From assembly GCA_030685025.1 (NCBI GenBank), contig JAUXWC010000186.1, forward strand, positions 1-55,612: a stretch of DNA of 55,612 nt, read 5' to 3'. This DNA is from Rhodoferax sp. (GTDB taxonomy: Bacteria > Pseudomonadota > Gammaproteobacteria > Burkholderiales > Burkholderiaceae_C). The translations under genes and the position numbers were made by a program. Shown here in pieces: positions 7,895 through 16,606 of the stretch (the stretch's first letter is position 1; each line of letters starts with the position of its first letter). Under the pieces are notes generated by a model, which worked only from the letters and a program-made list of their open reading frames with translations, made no database searches and was not told the DNA's origin.

Positions 7895-8467
7895 ATGAAA
7901 CGATCCACATTTCTTGTCTCCCTCACCGCCGCCTTGGCATTGACCTTGGGTGGCTGCTCCAAACAAGACGCACCCGCCGCCGCGGCCGCGGCCAGCCCGC
8001 TTGAGGCGGTCAGCACGCAAGGCAAGGGTTTCACCGTCGGGGCGATGATGAGCGCGACCACGGTGTATGTGCTGTTTGATCCGCAATGCCCGCATTGCGG
8101 GCACCTGTGGGAGGCCTCCCTGCCCTTGCTCAAGAAGGCCAAGTTTGTCTGGATTCCGGTCTCGCTGGGCAGCCCCAAGAGCACGCCGCAAGGCGTCGCC
8201 TTGTTGTCCGCCGCCAACCCGACGGAAGTGATGACGGAGCATGAGAAGTCGCTGCTGGCGGGTCAGGGTGGCATCGCGGCCCCGGCCTCGGGGTCGTCGG
8301 AACTGGAGGCGGCCATCAAGAAAAACACCCAACTGCTGGGTAGCCTGGGCGCGGACTCGGTGCCCTATGTGGTCGCCAAGAACCAGCGCAGCGGCCAGGT
8401 GCAGGCCAAAGCCGGCGCCATGTCCACCGCCGCCTTGGCCGATTTCATTGGTATCGACCAGCCTTGA
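7895..8467 (+). CDS. thioredoxin-fold lipoprotein with CPHC active site (DsbG-like)
   Basis: A 190-residue protein with a lipoprotein signal (ALTLGGCSKQ) and a redox active site, FDPQCPHCGHLWEAS. The GADSVPYVVAK segment near residue 155 is the cis-Pro loop of the thioredoxin fold. Family knowledge: DsbC/DsbG-type proteins act on disulfides in the periplasm. There is no obvious N-terminal dimerisation domain, so it is smaller than DsbG (about 230-250 residues). The ATG at 7895 is chosen because the signal peptide begins there. Confidence 0.82.
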   Translation: MKRSTFLVSLTAALALTLGGCSKQDAPAAAAAASPLEAVSTQGKGFTVGAMMSATTVYVLFDPQCPHCGHLWEASLPLLKKAKFVWIPVSLGSPKSTPQGVALLSAANPTEVMTEHEKSLLAGQGGIAAPASGSSELEAAIKKNTQLLGSLGADSVPYVVAKNQRSGQVQAKAGAMSTAALADFIGIDQP

Positions 8468-8515
8468 ACGCCAGGGGCGATTTTGCGCTGCGCCCTTGAC
8501 GCACGCCCTTGACGC

Positions 8516-9778
8516 ATGCTGACCTACTACCAAAGCACCGCTGACCAGGCCTTGGCCTTCCCGGCGGTGACAGGCCGGGCCGAGGCCGATGTGGTGATCG
8601 TGGGCGGCGGTTACGCGGGCCTGGGCACGGCCATCAGCTTGCAAGAGCGTGGCGCGCGGGGTGTCATGTTGCTCGAAGCCCAAACCGTGGGCAGCGGTGC
8701 CTCCGGGCGCAACGGCGGTTTTGTGTTTGGCGGTTTCAGCCTGGACAACGCCGATCTGCTGCGCCAACTCGGCGCCGTGCAGGGGCGTGCCCTGTACCAG
8801 CTCACGCTGGACGCGGTGGCGCGCATTCGCCAGCGCATCGAGCGTTACCAGATCGACTGCGACGCGCAGTACAGCGGCGTGTTGCTGGCCAACTGGTTCC
8901 AGGATGACAAGCCGCTGCGTGAACTGCTGCAGTTCATGCAGTCGCAATTGGGCGTGCAGTGGGACTGGATTGGGCGTGATCAGCTACGCGAACAGTTATT
9001 GAGCGAGCGCTACCACTCGGCGCTGTTCGAGTCCAATGGCTTTCACTTCCACCCGCTCAAGTACGCACAGGGACTGGCGCGCCAGTTGCAGGCGGGCGGC
9101 GTGGCGGTGCACGAAGCCTCGCGTGTGGTGTCGATTGAACGCGACGGCGCGCAGTGGTTGCTGCAGACCGCACAGGCCGCGATTCGCTGCCGCGAGGTGG
9201 TGGTGGGCTGCGGCGGCTACATCGAGCGCCTGTACCCGGCACTGTCCCGCGCTGTTCTGCCGATTGCCACCTACATGGTGGCGACCGAGCCGCTCGGCGA
9301 TCGCCTGCCCAGCGCGATGCGCACGCAAGCGGCGGTCTACGACACACGTTTTGCCTTCGATTACTACCGCCCCCTGGCCGACACCCGCTTGTTGTGGGGT
9401 GGCCGCATCTCGATCCAGGACCGCACGCCCGAGCAGGTGCAGCGCCTGCTGCGTGCCGACTTGCTGCGCGTCTACCCGCAGTTGGAGGGCGTGCAGATCA
9501 GCCACGCCTGGAGCGGCCTGATGAGTTACGCCCGCCACAAGATGCCGCAGATTGGCCGCCTGCCCAACGGCCTGTGGTACGCCATGGGGTTTGGCGGCCA
9601 CGGCGTGGCGCCTACCACGCTGGCGGGCGAGGTGCTGGCTCAGGCGCTTACGGGCGAGGCCGAGATCCCCCAAGGCTTCTCCAGCTACGGGCTGCCGTCC
9701 ACCTTTGGCCCGCTGGGTCGGCTCGCCGCCCAGGCCACCTACTGGTGGATGCAGGCGCGCGACGCCTGGCGTACCTGA
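8516..9778 (+). CDS. FAD-dependent amine/amino-acid oxidoreductase (DAO family, PuuB-like)
   Basis: A 420-residue protein with the dinucleotide motif [20 protein letters not shown] near residues 27-46, then [21 protein letters not shown], the segment typical of gamma-glutamylputrescine oxidase-like enzymes. The C-terminus has [32 protein letters not shown], the second FAD contact of DAO proteins. It is predicted to oxidise an amine or amino acid, passing electrons to oxygen; the substrate is not determined. A crotonase-fold gene follows after 35 bases on the same strand, but with no obvious pathway link. Confidence 0.83.
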   Translation: MLTYYQSTADQALAFPAVTGRAEADVVIVGGGYAGLGTAISLQERGARGVMLLEAQTVGSGASGRNGGFVFGGFSLDNADLLRQLGAVQGRALYQLTLDAVARIRQRIERYQIDCDAQYSGVLLANWFQDDKPLRELLQFMQSQLGVQWDWIGRDQLREQLLSERYHSALFESNGFHFHPLKYAQGLARQLQAGGVAVHEASRVVSIERDGAQWLLQTAQAAIRCREVVVGCGGYIERLYPALSRAVLPIATYMVATEPLGDRLPSAMRTQAAVYDTRFAFDYYRPLADTRLLWGGRISIQDRTPEQVQRLLRADLLRVYPQLEGVQISHAWSGLMSYARHKMPQIGRLPNGLWYAMGFGGHGVAPTTLAGEVLAQALTGEAEIPQGFSSYGLPSTFGPLGRLAAQATYWWMQARDAWRT

Positions 9779-9813
9779 TACCGATACGCTCCAACCACGA
9801 CACCGGAGGCAGC

Positions 9814-10722
9814 ATGCCCAGCTTCACCACCTTGCGCATTGACAAAGACAGCGGTAACCCACGTGTGGCGCGGCTATTGTTGAATCGCCCCGAGTGCCTG
9901 AACGCCATCAACGAGGAAACGCCGCGCGAGATCCGCGCCGCGGTGGAGTGGGCCAATGCCGAGGATGCCGTGCATGTGATCGTGGTGGAAGGCGCCGGCA
10001 AGGGCTTCTGTGGTGGCTACGACCTGACGCAGTTTGGCCAGGGCCAGATCGATCACCCCTGCCAGCAAGAGCAGCACCCCTGGGACCCGATGGTCGACTA
10101 CGCCTATATGAAGCGCAATACCGAAGACTTCATGACGCTCTGGAAGAGCCCCAAGCCAACCATCGCCAAGGTGCACGGCTACGCGGCGGCGGGTGGCAGC
10201 GACATTGCCATGTGCTGCGACCTGCTGGTGATGGCGCAGGACGCCCGCATCGGCTACATGCCCACCCGCGTGTGGGGCTGCCCCACCACGGCCATGTGGA
10301 CCTACCGCCTGGGCCCCACGCGCGCCAAACAACTGATGTTCACCGGCGACACCATCGACGGCACAACCGCCACCGCCTGGGGCCTGGCCAATGAGGCGGT
10401 GCCGCTGGACCAACTGGAAGCTACTACCATGAAACTGGCCAACCGAATTGCCGGTGTGCCCCGCTCACACCTGGCGATGCACAAGATGGTGGTCAACCAG
10501 ATGATGCTGACCATGGGGTTGGAGCAGAGCCAAATGATGGCCACCATGTTTGACGGCATCACCCGCCACAACCCCGAAGGCCTGTGGTTTCGCCGTTACG
10601 CGCAGCAGGAAGGCTTCAAGGCCGCGGTGCAGTGGCGCGACAGCGGGCGGCCGATTCCCGAGGGCGATGAGGCAAGGGGCTTGATTGCGCAGATGGATGC
10701 GAAGCGGCGGGAGCAGGGTTGA
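9814..10722 (+). CDS. crotonase-fold (enoyl-CoA hydratase/isomerase family) protein with altered catalytic positions
   Basis: A 302-residue protein with the crotonase core: [20 protein letters not shown], the oxyanion segment [10 protein letters not shown], and [20 protein letters not shown]. In classical hydratases two Glu residues act, one in GGCELAM and one in GQPEI. Here the first position is Asp (GGSDIAM) and the second region reads YMPTRVWG without Glu. The CoA-binding shape is kept, but the chemistry is probably not ordinary hydration. Close relatives are usually labelled enoyl-CoA hydratase. ATG at 9814 follows ACCGGAGGCAGC, a good ribosome site. Confidence 0.82.
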   Translation: MPSFTTLRIDKDSGNPRVARLLLNRPECLNAINEETPREIRAAVEWANAEDAVHVIVVEGAGKGFCGGYDLTQFGQGQIDHPCQQEQHPWDPMVDYAYMKRNTEDFMTLWKSPKPTIAKVHGYAAAGGSDIAMCCDLLVMAQDARIGYMPTRVWGCPTTAMWTYRLGPTRAKQLMFTGDTIDGTTATAWGLANEAVPLDQLEATTMKLANRIAGVPRSHLAMHKMVVNQMMLTMGLEQSQMMATMFDGITRHNPEGLWFRRYAQQEGFKAAVQWRDSGRPIPEGDEARGLIAQMDAKRREQG

Positions 10723-10812
10723 TGAGGTGGTTCGCGGTCGGCGGAAACCTACCCCGGCGCATGTCGACGCGTGTACACGGTTGGCATGGGGTACCAATCT
10801 CTCCATGCGTGT

Positions 10813-10852
10813 AACCTAACGGGTTGCAATATGAAACCTCTGTGGTTACACT
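10813..10852 (+). promoter_or_regulatory. higBA promoter with two operators
   Basis: The promoter is TTGCAA (10824-10829), 17 bases, then TACACT (10847-10852). Two identical half-site pairs AACC-N5-GGTT lie at 10813-10825 and 10835-10847, exactly 22 bases apart. This is two helical turns, so both face the same side of the DNA. One covers the -35 and the other the -10, as expected for HigA autorepression. Confidence 0.7.
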
Positions 10853-10858
10853 GCATTC

Positions 10859-11137
10859 ATGATTCAGACGTTCAACCACAAAGGACTTGAAAAGTTCTTT
10901 GCCACGGGCAGCACCGCCGGAATCCAGGTGATGCACGCCAAGCGCTTGCGCTTGATATTGGCCATGCTGGATACGGCAAGGGTGGTGGGGGACATGGAGT
11001 CACCGGCTTTGCGGCTGCACCAGCTCAAGGGTGAGCGCAAAGGTCATTGGGCCGTGACCGTGCAGGCCAATTGGCGCATCACCTTCCGGTTTGAAGGTGG
11101 GGATGCCCACATTGTTGACTATCTGGATTACCACTGA
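10859..11137 (+). CDS. higB: HigB toxin (RelE superfamily mRNA endonuclease)
   Basis: A 92-residue protein beginning MIQTFNHKGLEKFFATGSTA, the usual HigB start. It has the RLHQLKGERKGHWAVTVQAN and WRITFRFEGGDAHIVDYLDY segments that form the RelE-fold active face. HigB cleaves mRNA on the ribosome. The gene begins 7 bases after the -10 box of its promoter, so the leader is extremely short. The antitoxin follows 14 bases downstream, preceded by GAAAGAGGAG. Confidence 0.9.
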   Translation: MIQTFNHKGLEKFFATGSTAGIQVMHAKRLRLILAMLDTARVVGDMESPALRLHQLKGERKGHWAVTVQANWRITFRFEGGDAHIVDYLDYH

Positions 11138-11151
11138 AAGAGGAGCACACC

Positions 11152-11751
11152 ATGCGTATGCACAACCCACCCCACCCCGGCGAAGTACTTGGCGAAATGT
11201 GGCTGGAGCCCATGGGTTTGTCCGTGACCGATGCCGCCACCTGGTTGAAGCTGTCACGTAAAACTTTGTCGGAAATTCTGAATGGCCGCGCGCCCGTTAC
11301 CCTGGAAACAGCCGTGCGTTTCGAGCTGGCTACAGGCAAAAGCGCACAGAGCTGGCTAGGCCATCAGGCAGCGTTTGACGACTGGCACGCCGCAGAGCTA
11401 CGCCTGACCCTTGCCGTGCGCCCGTGGGAGGCCGCATTGCAGCATCGCGCCGCGATGGAGGCCGATTTAGCCCCGTTCATGAACGCGCAGGGGCTCAAGG
11501 CATCATGGCACCAAGGGGACAAGCTATTGCGCCTGCAAGCTGTGCGCGGGGGCACCACACAGGCCCCCATCGTGGTTACTTTCCCCGATGATTTTTGGAC
11601 GGCTTACGCGGGGCTGGGTAAGCGCGACCAAAAAGACGCCCGAACTAACGTAGTGTCCCAGGTCGAGACCCTCTATGACCCTGCCTACACTGGGCAGTAT
11701 GCGCAAGAGGTCACCGCCGATCCCAGTGCGGCTTTCGAACTGGACGCTTGA
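11152..11751 (+). CDS. higA: HigA antitoxin with an extra C-terminal domain
   Basis: A 199-residue protein. Residues 1-90 are a standard HigA helix-turn-helix unit: HNPPHPGEVLGEMWLEPMGL, AATWLKLSRKTLSEILNGRA and FELATGKSAQSWLGHQAAFD. HigA normally ends near residue 100. Here about 105 further residues follow (from PWEAALQHRAAMEADLAPFM to the end). They contain a mixed alpha/beta segment with APIVVTFPDDFWTAYAG that I do not recognise. The N-terminus should neutralise HigB and bind the paired operators upstream. The extension could be a sensor or adaptor, which is not established. Confidence 0.88.
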   Translation: MRMHNPPHPGEVLGEMWLEPMGLSVTDAATWLKLSRKTLSEILNGRAPVTLETAVRFELATGKSAQSWLGHQAAFDDWHAAELRLTLAVRPWEAALQHRAAMEADLAPFMNAQGLKASWHQGDKLLRLQAVRGGTTQAPIVVTFPDDFWTAYAGLGKRDQKDARTNVVSQVETLYDPAYTGQYAQEVTADPSAAFELDA

Positions 11752-11886
11752 CACCCTGGCCGCCCTAAAGGCGCGATGATTCTCGCTACCGGCCGGTCGT
11801 GTCCGACCTGGAATCGTTGCCAGCCCTCACGCAAATACGGACTCCCATTGCGCAAGTCGGGCGCCAACCCGACACCGTCACCACCG

Positions 11887-13755
11887 TTACTGAACCGTAG
11901 TCGGGTAATGCTCCCCCACCCAGCGCTCGAACTGCTGGCACATCGCGTGGTCTGACTCGTTGTTGTCGGCGATCAGTTCGGCGCCGTGCACGATACGAAT
12001 GTTGGCGAACAGGTCATTGGCTGGCGGTTCGGGATAGTCGCGCTCGGCGGCGGCGGCGATCTTGGCGCGGGCTTCCGCCCAGGCCTGCTCCACGGTTTGG
12101 TTGCAACTGTCGGCCAGGTACTTGGCGTTGAAAGGCTCGCCGGTCAGGCTCAGCAGCGTGTCGTTGTGACTGATGCCGTTGCCGCGTGCCCAATAGTGTT
12201 CGGCCAGCGCCGGGCCGATCGCCGGGTTGTCGGTCAGGTACCCGTATTCGCGCTCGAAGTAGGCACGCGTCTGGTACACCGCCATATTAGCCAGCAGATA
12301 GCCATGGTAGGCCGCAGCCGATTCCTGATTCAGCAGGTGCGGGATCGCCAGCAGCGGGCGCGGCCCGACGGCGACACCGAGTATGCGTTGCTCGCACTCG
12401 CGCGCCAGCGCGAGCACGCGCTCGGGGGTGAGTTGCGCATCATTCAAGCGGTACAAGGCGCGCTCAAAGACCGGTACCACCAGGATGGCGCGCTCGGCAA
12501 AGGCCGCGAACGGTTGGCGCGCCCGGATGCTCTCATGGATCAGTTCGTCGGGAATCGCCTCGCCCTTGGCGTTGTGGGCGTAGCGCTTGAGCCAGTCGGC
12601 GTCGTCGAGCAGGCTGTCGCAGAACATCGACTGCGTCTCGGCATAGGCCATCGAGGTGGGGGCGAACTCCTGCGAGAAGCACGGCGAGTTTTGGGTCACG
12701 TTGGCCATGTGCGCGGCGTGGCCGCCCTCGTGGAACAGGGTGTTGATGGCGCGCGCGCCGCTGCCCACCTGGTCGGGCTTGGCGTCGGCGGTGAAGTTGA
12801 TCTGCCCGGCCACCCAATCGCCCCTGGCGTCGAAGAACGAGGGGACCGGCCCGTGGCAGAAACCGTTTTGGTACTTGCCCTTGCGTTCGAGCAAGTCCAG
12901 TTGCAGGGTGGCGGCCCGGTACTCAATGCCGAGGTGGAGAAAACTCCGCACCCAGCGTTGCAGGCCCTTGGCGAAAGAGAAGTAGGGGTCAAGCTGGCGC
13001 GTCACGTCGCCGCTCACGAAGAAGCGCAGGTTCCAGGGCTGGGTGGCGTCCGCCCCATGGGTCTGCGCCAGCTCGCGCAGCGCGCGCAAGTTGGCCTCGC
13101 GCGTGCGGGCCTCGAAGTCATCCAGGATGCTGAACAAATCGTCGGCCGACATCTGCTCGTTCTTGCGCACCTTGTAGTCGAAGTAGTTGTCGAATCCTTG
13201 CGCGCGGGCAAAGGCATTGCGCAGCTTGACGATGTCGAGCAAGCCGTGTTCCAGCACCCAACGCTCCAGTGACATCAGGGCGTCGTGCGAGCTCTTGCGT
13301 GCCGCCTCGTTTGGGTTGGTGGCCAGGTTGGTGCTGAGCATGCTCAGCGTGGCGTCTTCCAGTTGGCCCGCTTCATTGATGTGCCGCAGCACCAGGTCAC
13401 GCCGCTTGGCGAACAGGTCGGATTCGAGCTTGATGAGCTCGCTCATCAGTTGGCGCGCGGCGTCGCTGTCGATGATGTTGCTCTCAAACAGCGCCAGCCA
13501 GCCCGTGAGGCCATGGCGCAACTCGACCGTCGCGTCGTCCAGATCGGTGGCGGGCAAGCTCGCCAGGGCGCCGCGCACGGCGGCCAGGCGCGCCGGGTCG
13601 GAGATGAAGTTCTTGTAGGCCTGTTCGGCGCGGGCAAAACCCGCATCGTCGTTGGACACCGCCATATAGGTGTCCCAGAACAGGTCTTCCTTGGCTTTGT
13701 GAACGGTCAGGTAGTCGGTGTTGAGGTTGTCAAACACCTCGCGTGCTGATGGCAT
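11887..13755 (-). CDS. M3 family oligopeptidase (zinc metallopeptidase)
   Basis: A 622-residue protein with NTLFHEGGHAAHM, an HExxH motif of thimet/oligopeptidase F-type enzymes, near residue 345. The third zinc ligand region is downstream (YAETQSMFCDSLL). The start at 13755 (MPSAREVFDNLNTDYL) is chosen because AAGGAGACTCC sits just upstream; the longer open frame to 14007 is antisense to the neighbouring gene's end. No signal peptide is present, so it probably degrades short peptides in the cytoplasm. It is separated by about 80 bases from the DUF2145 gene upstream on the same strand. Confidence 0.88.
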   Translation of the reverse strand: MPSAREVFDNLNTDYLTVHKAKEDLFWDTYMAVSNDDAGFARAEQAYKNFISDPARLAAVRGALASLPATDLDDATVELRHGLTGWLALFESNIIDSDAARQLMSELIKLESDLFAKRRDLVLRHINEAGQLEDATLSMLSTNLATNPNEAARKSSHDALMSLERWVLEHGLLDIVKLRNAFARAQGFDNYFDYKVRKNEQMSADDLFSILDDFEARTREANLRALRELAQTHGADATQPWNLRFFVSGDVTRQLDPYFSFAKGLQRWVRSFLHLGIEYRAATLQLDLLERKGKYQNGFCHGPVPSFFDARGDWVAGQINFTADAKPDQVGSGARAINTLFHEGGHAAHMANVTQNSPCFSQEFAPTSMAYAETQSMFCDSLLDDADWLKRYAHNAKGEAIPDELIHESIRARQPFAAFAERAILVVPVFERALYRLNDAQLTPERVLALARECEQRILGVAVGPRPLLAIPHLLNQESAAAYHGYLLANMAVYQTRAYFEREYGYLTDNPAIGPALAEHYWARGNGISHNDTLLSLTGEPFNAKYLADSCNQTVEQAWAEARAKIAAAAERDYPEPPANDLFANIRIVHGAELIADNNESDHAMCQQFERWVGEHYPTTVQ

Positions 13756-13834
13756 CGGAGTCTCCTTTTTGGGGACGCCGATTGTCGCACCAAGCCAATA
13801 CCCGCGAGGGGCGGTGGGCCGTAGCGTGGTCGAG

Positions 13835-14668
13835 TCAGCGTCCGAGGGAAACCGGCGCCTGCGCCAAGCCGGCGCGGGCGAGCCAGGTGAAGACCGAGTC
13901 CACCGTGACGGTGTCAATCTGGTCGGAGAAACGTTTGTCGTTGGGGTGGTCGTCAAACGCGACGTTGGCTTTTGACAGGCGTGCCCCCAATCGCGTGGCG
14001 GCGCCAATCTTCAGCGTTGTTGGCTGGTAGCCGCTGGCCTGCAACCAGGCCTGCGCCTGCTGCCGTGTCGGCCGCCCCGCCGCCATCTCGGGGGCGATGG
14101 CCATGGCCAGGGTCTCAATCGCCCATTGATTCGACTGCTGGTACTTCAGGCTCCACGGGTAGGCCACCATGTTGTAGGGCTGGTGGTGCAGTTGCAGCGC
14201 GCGCGGCTGGTCTTGCAGCAGGGCCAGCAACTTGGTCTGCACCGCCGGCGTGGGCACCGCCCAGGCGGCCTCGAAGCGCCACAAGTCATCCAGAAAGAAC
14301 TCGCCCAGGCCCTGGCGGTAGATGCCCGATTCGGCCGTGCCGCATTGGTTGAGCTTGTGCAGCACGCGCCACACGTGGCCGCCCTTGCCATCGCCTTGCC
14401 GGTAAGCCAGGCCGAGGTGCGAGTAGCGCAGCCCATATTTGCTCAAGTCCTGCCCGGCACGCGCCAGCACCACCACCTGCGCACCGCTCTGGTCCAGTGC
14501 ATGCAGCGTGCGCTCGGCCAGCGTCATGGCGTGTTCCACCACCTGGGCCTTGGGGGGGTACGGTGCCGCGCACGAACGGCCGGCATGGGCGGCGGGCGCG
14601 GCCAGCGCGATGGCCGTGATCAACGCCAAGGCGAGTTGACGTGGCGCGTTTGCGCTAAGCCGGACCAT
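13835..14668 (-). CDS. DUF2145 family secreted protein
   Basis: A 277-residue protein with a cleavable signal (LALALITAIALAAPAAHAGR) and the DUF2145 body: LSKYGLRYSHLGLAYRQGDG, WRVLHKLNQCGTAESGIYRQ and PYNMVAYPWSLKYQQSNQW. The ATG at 14668 is preferred; a TTG at 14680 would overlap the stop of the upstream gene. The family is widespread in Proteobacteria without a known biochemical role. It is paired with a small glycine/alanine-rich exported protein, a recurring arrangement, so the two probably act together in the envelope. Confidence 0.8.
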   Translation of the reverse strand: MVRLSANAPRQLALALITAIALAAPAAHAGRSCAAPYPPKAQVVEHAMTLAERTLHALDQSGAQVVVLARAGQDLSKYGLRYSHLGLAYRQGDGKGGHVWRVLHKLNQCGTAESGIYRQGLGEFFLDDLWRFEAAWAVPTPAVQTKLLALLQDQPRALQLHHQPYNMVAYPWSLKYQQSNQWAIETLAMAIAPEMAAGRPTRQQAQAWLQASGYQPTTLKIGAATRLGARLSKANVAFDDHPNDKRFSDQIDTVTVDSVFTWLARAGLAQAPVSLGR

Positions 14669-14676
14669 GCGGGCGC

Positions 14677-15135
14677 TCAACGTGTCAGCCGTTCGTTGTG
14701 CAACAGGGCGCGTCCCAACTCGTTGGGGATGAAGGCAAGTGCCTCACCCGCCGCCGACAGCACCACGCCGGCGCCGATGACACTGACCGTGACCACCGTG
14801 CCTGCCACCATCAAGCCAGCAGCCACGCCCTTGCCGGCGATTTCGATGCTGGCGCTGGCGCCGTCCGAGGCGCGCTCCAACACGCAGACCATGCCGCGCG
14901 CGCTGCTCTCGACTGCCTTGACCACCAGCACGGCGCCTGCGGTGGACAGCAGCGCGGGCACTGCAAGCGCCGCACTGGCTGTCGCGCCGGCCCCCACCAC
15001 GACGGAGGCCACCGGCAGCGCCGAGACCGCGCTCAAGGCCGACACCTCGCTCTGCGCCTTGGCGTCAAATGCCGCCAACGTCAAGGTGGATAAAGCGCCT
15101 AGAGCTATCAATAGCGTAGCAAACCTGGATTGCAT
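14677..15135 (-). CDS. small exported glycine/alanine-rich protein, partner of DUF2145
   Basis: A 152-residue protein with an N-terminal signal (MQSRFATLLIALGALSTLTL, cleavage after AKA) and long hydrophobic Ala/Gly/Val stretches (VVVGAGATASAALAVPALLS; KGVAAGLMVAGTVVTVSVIG). These could cross or coat the membrane. It ends in polar PNELGRALLHNERLTR. It resembles the STM0539-like proteins that sit beside DUF2145 genes, but I hold that label loosely. Its stop is next to the DUF2145 start, which indicates co-transcription. Confidence 0.7.
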   Translation of the reverse strand: MQSRFATLLIALGALSTLTLAAFDAKAQSEVSALSAVSALPVASVVVGAGATASAALAVPALLSTAGAVLVVKAVESSARGMVCVLERASDGASASIEIAGKGVAAGLMVAGTVVTVSVIGAGVVLSAAGEALAFIPNELGRALLHNERLTR

Positions 15136-15157
15136 GGTGTTTTGTCCTGTGTTTCTT

Positions 15158-16381
15158 CTAAAGACCCGACCGGTGGAGCACTTTGGCGACCGGATTATGC
15201 CGCAGCCGAAAGGCGTCCGGCATGCCCGAGCCCAGCAGGGGGCGCAGGTACATGCGAAAGGCGTCGGTCACGTCGGTGCCACAAGGCGCGATGAACTCGT
15301 CTTCCATCACCCGCGTCTTGCCAGCCACCGCGTCGAGTGGCAGCAACTCGTAGTCGGCCGAATAGAAGCCGGTGCGTTTGATCGCCACCGAGCCGTCCTT
15401 GCCGCCCCACATGGCGTATTGCACCGCTTTCTCGCCGACCTCGCGTGCCTCGCGCTGGTCCACGTCGGACACACAACCGATGAAGGAGCGCTGCAAATAA
15501 CCAAAGGTGTCGCCGCGCACCCGCTTGATCTTGAGCTTGGTTTTGATCTCTTCACACAGCAGATCGGCCAGCGCGCCGTTGCCAGACAGTTGCACGTTGC
15601 CGTGTGCGTCGTGTTCCAGATCCTTTGCCAGCAAGGTGGCGATCGGGGCGCCCGATGCGTCGTGAATCCCTTCGGACACCGCCACCACGCAGCGGCCATA
15701 GCGTTCGTAGGTGCTTTTCACGTCGGCCAGAAACCGCTCCAGCACAAAGGTGCGCTCGGGCAGATAGATCAGGTGCGGGCCATCGTCGGCGAACTTCTTG
15801 CCCAGCGCGGACGCGGCCGTCAGAAAGCCGGCATGGCGCCCCATCACCACGCCCACGTAGACGCCGGGCAGCGCCGCGTTGTCCAGGTTGGCGCCGGCAA
15901 AGGCCTGCGCCACGAAGCGTGCGGCGGACGGAAAACCCGGCGTGTGGTCGTTGCCCACCAAATCGTTGTCGATGGTCTTGGGAATGTGCATGCAGCGCAG
16001 CGGGTAACCCACCTTCTGCGCCTCCTGGCTGACGATCAACACCGTGTCGGACGAGTCGTTGCCTCCGATGTAGAAGAAGTGCTCGATCTCATGGGCTTGC
16101 AACACCCGAAAGATCTCCTGGCAGTAGCGCAGGTCAGGCTTGTCGCGCGTGGAGCCCAAGGCCGAGGAGGGCGTGTTGGCCACCAGCTCCAGGTTGTGGC
16201 GGGTCTCCTGCGTCAGATCCACGAAGTCTTCGTCCACAATGCCGCGCACGCCGTGGCAAGCGCCATAAATGCGCTCGATGCCGCTGAACCGGCGCGCCTC
16301 CAGCGCCACGCCAACCAGCGACTGGTTGATCACGGCGGTGGGGCCACCACCTTGTGCCACGAGAATTTTTCCGGATGCCAT
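15158..16381 (-). CDS. 6-phosphofructokinase, pyrophosphate-dependent type
   Basis: A 407-residue enzyme. It has the N-terminal VAQGGGPTAVINQSLVGVA, IGGNDSSDTV in the phosphoryl-donor site, PKTIDNDLVGNDHTPGF with the catalytic Asp of the TIDND motif, and VYVGVVMGRHAGFLTAASAL for fructose 6-phosphate binding. GGND instead of GGDG at the donor loop and Lys in PKTIDND are the features that separate PPi-using from ATP-using enzymes. The predicted reaction is reversible phosphorylation of fructose 6-phosphate with PPi. The ATG at 16381 follows a GGAGACC ribosome site. Confidence 0.88.
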   Translation of the reverse strand: MASGKILVAQGGGPTAVINQSLVGVALEARRFSGIERIYGACHGVRGIVDEDFVDLTQETRHNLELVANTPSSALGSTRDKPDLRYCQEIFRVLQAHEIEHFFYIGGNDSSDTVLIVSQEAQKVGYPLRCMHIPKTIDNDLVGNDHTPGFPSAARFVAQAFAGANLDNAALPGVYVGVVMGRHAGFLTAASALGKKFADDGPHLIYLPERTFVLERFLADVKSTYERYGRCVVAVSEGIHDASGAPIATLLAKDLEHDAHGNVQLSGNGALADLLCEEIKTKLKIKRVRGDTFGYLQRSFIGCVSDVDQREAREVGEKAVQYAMWGGKDGSVAIKRTGFYSADYELLPLDAVAGKTRVMEDEFIAPCGTDVTDAFRMYLRPLLGSGMPDAFRLRHNPVAKVLHRSGL

Positions 16382-16539
16382 CAGGGTCTCCTTGGTGTTG
16401 TGCCGATAGCCAATTGTGCGGTCAAATGGTGCGCTTGGCGCGCGGCATTCTTGCGCATGGATCGGCCCGTTGCGGATTCTGCTAAACTTCTTGCACCATC
16501 CCTTCGCGGTGTCATTCAGTTGGCTCAGGCTTAGGGCGA

Positions 16540-16563
16540 AAAGGCCACCGCAAGGTGGCCTTT
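16540..16563 (+). terminator. perfect 10-bp hairpin with GCAA loop between divergent genes
   Basis: The arms AAAGGCCACC and GGTGGCCTTT close a GCAA tetraloop, followed by CC rather than a long T run. It sits about 160 bases upstream of the phosphofructokinase start and 44 bases before the NYN gene, so it ends neither known gene. It could terminate a short transcript started inside 16390-16530 or structure the NYN leader. Confidence 0.45.
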
Positions 16564-16606
16564 CCATTGGTGCGTCGGGCAAGGCGCAGTGACCAGGGTT
16601 TGTGCC

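Noticed and set aside
10723-11886. Tail duplication around higBA, as at the other TA modules
   Set aside because: I compared the crotonase gene's 3' end with the bases after higA and found no similarity.
11986-13272. 428-codon plus-strand frame rich in Val, Gly and His
   Set aside because: Antisense shadow of the M3 peptidase; no recognisable domain and the composition of reversed codons.
14126-16534. 802-codon open frame on the plus strand
   Set aside because: It is antisense to the DUF2145 pair and phosphofructokinase, which have clear family motifs; the long frame is a by-product of high GC and codon bias.
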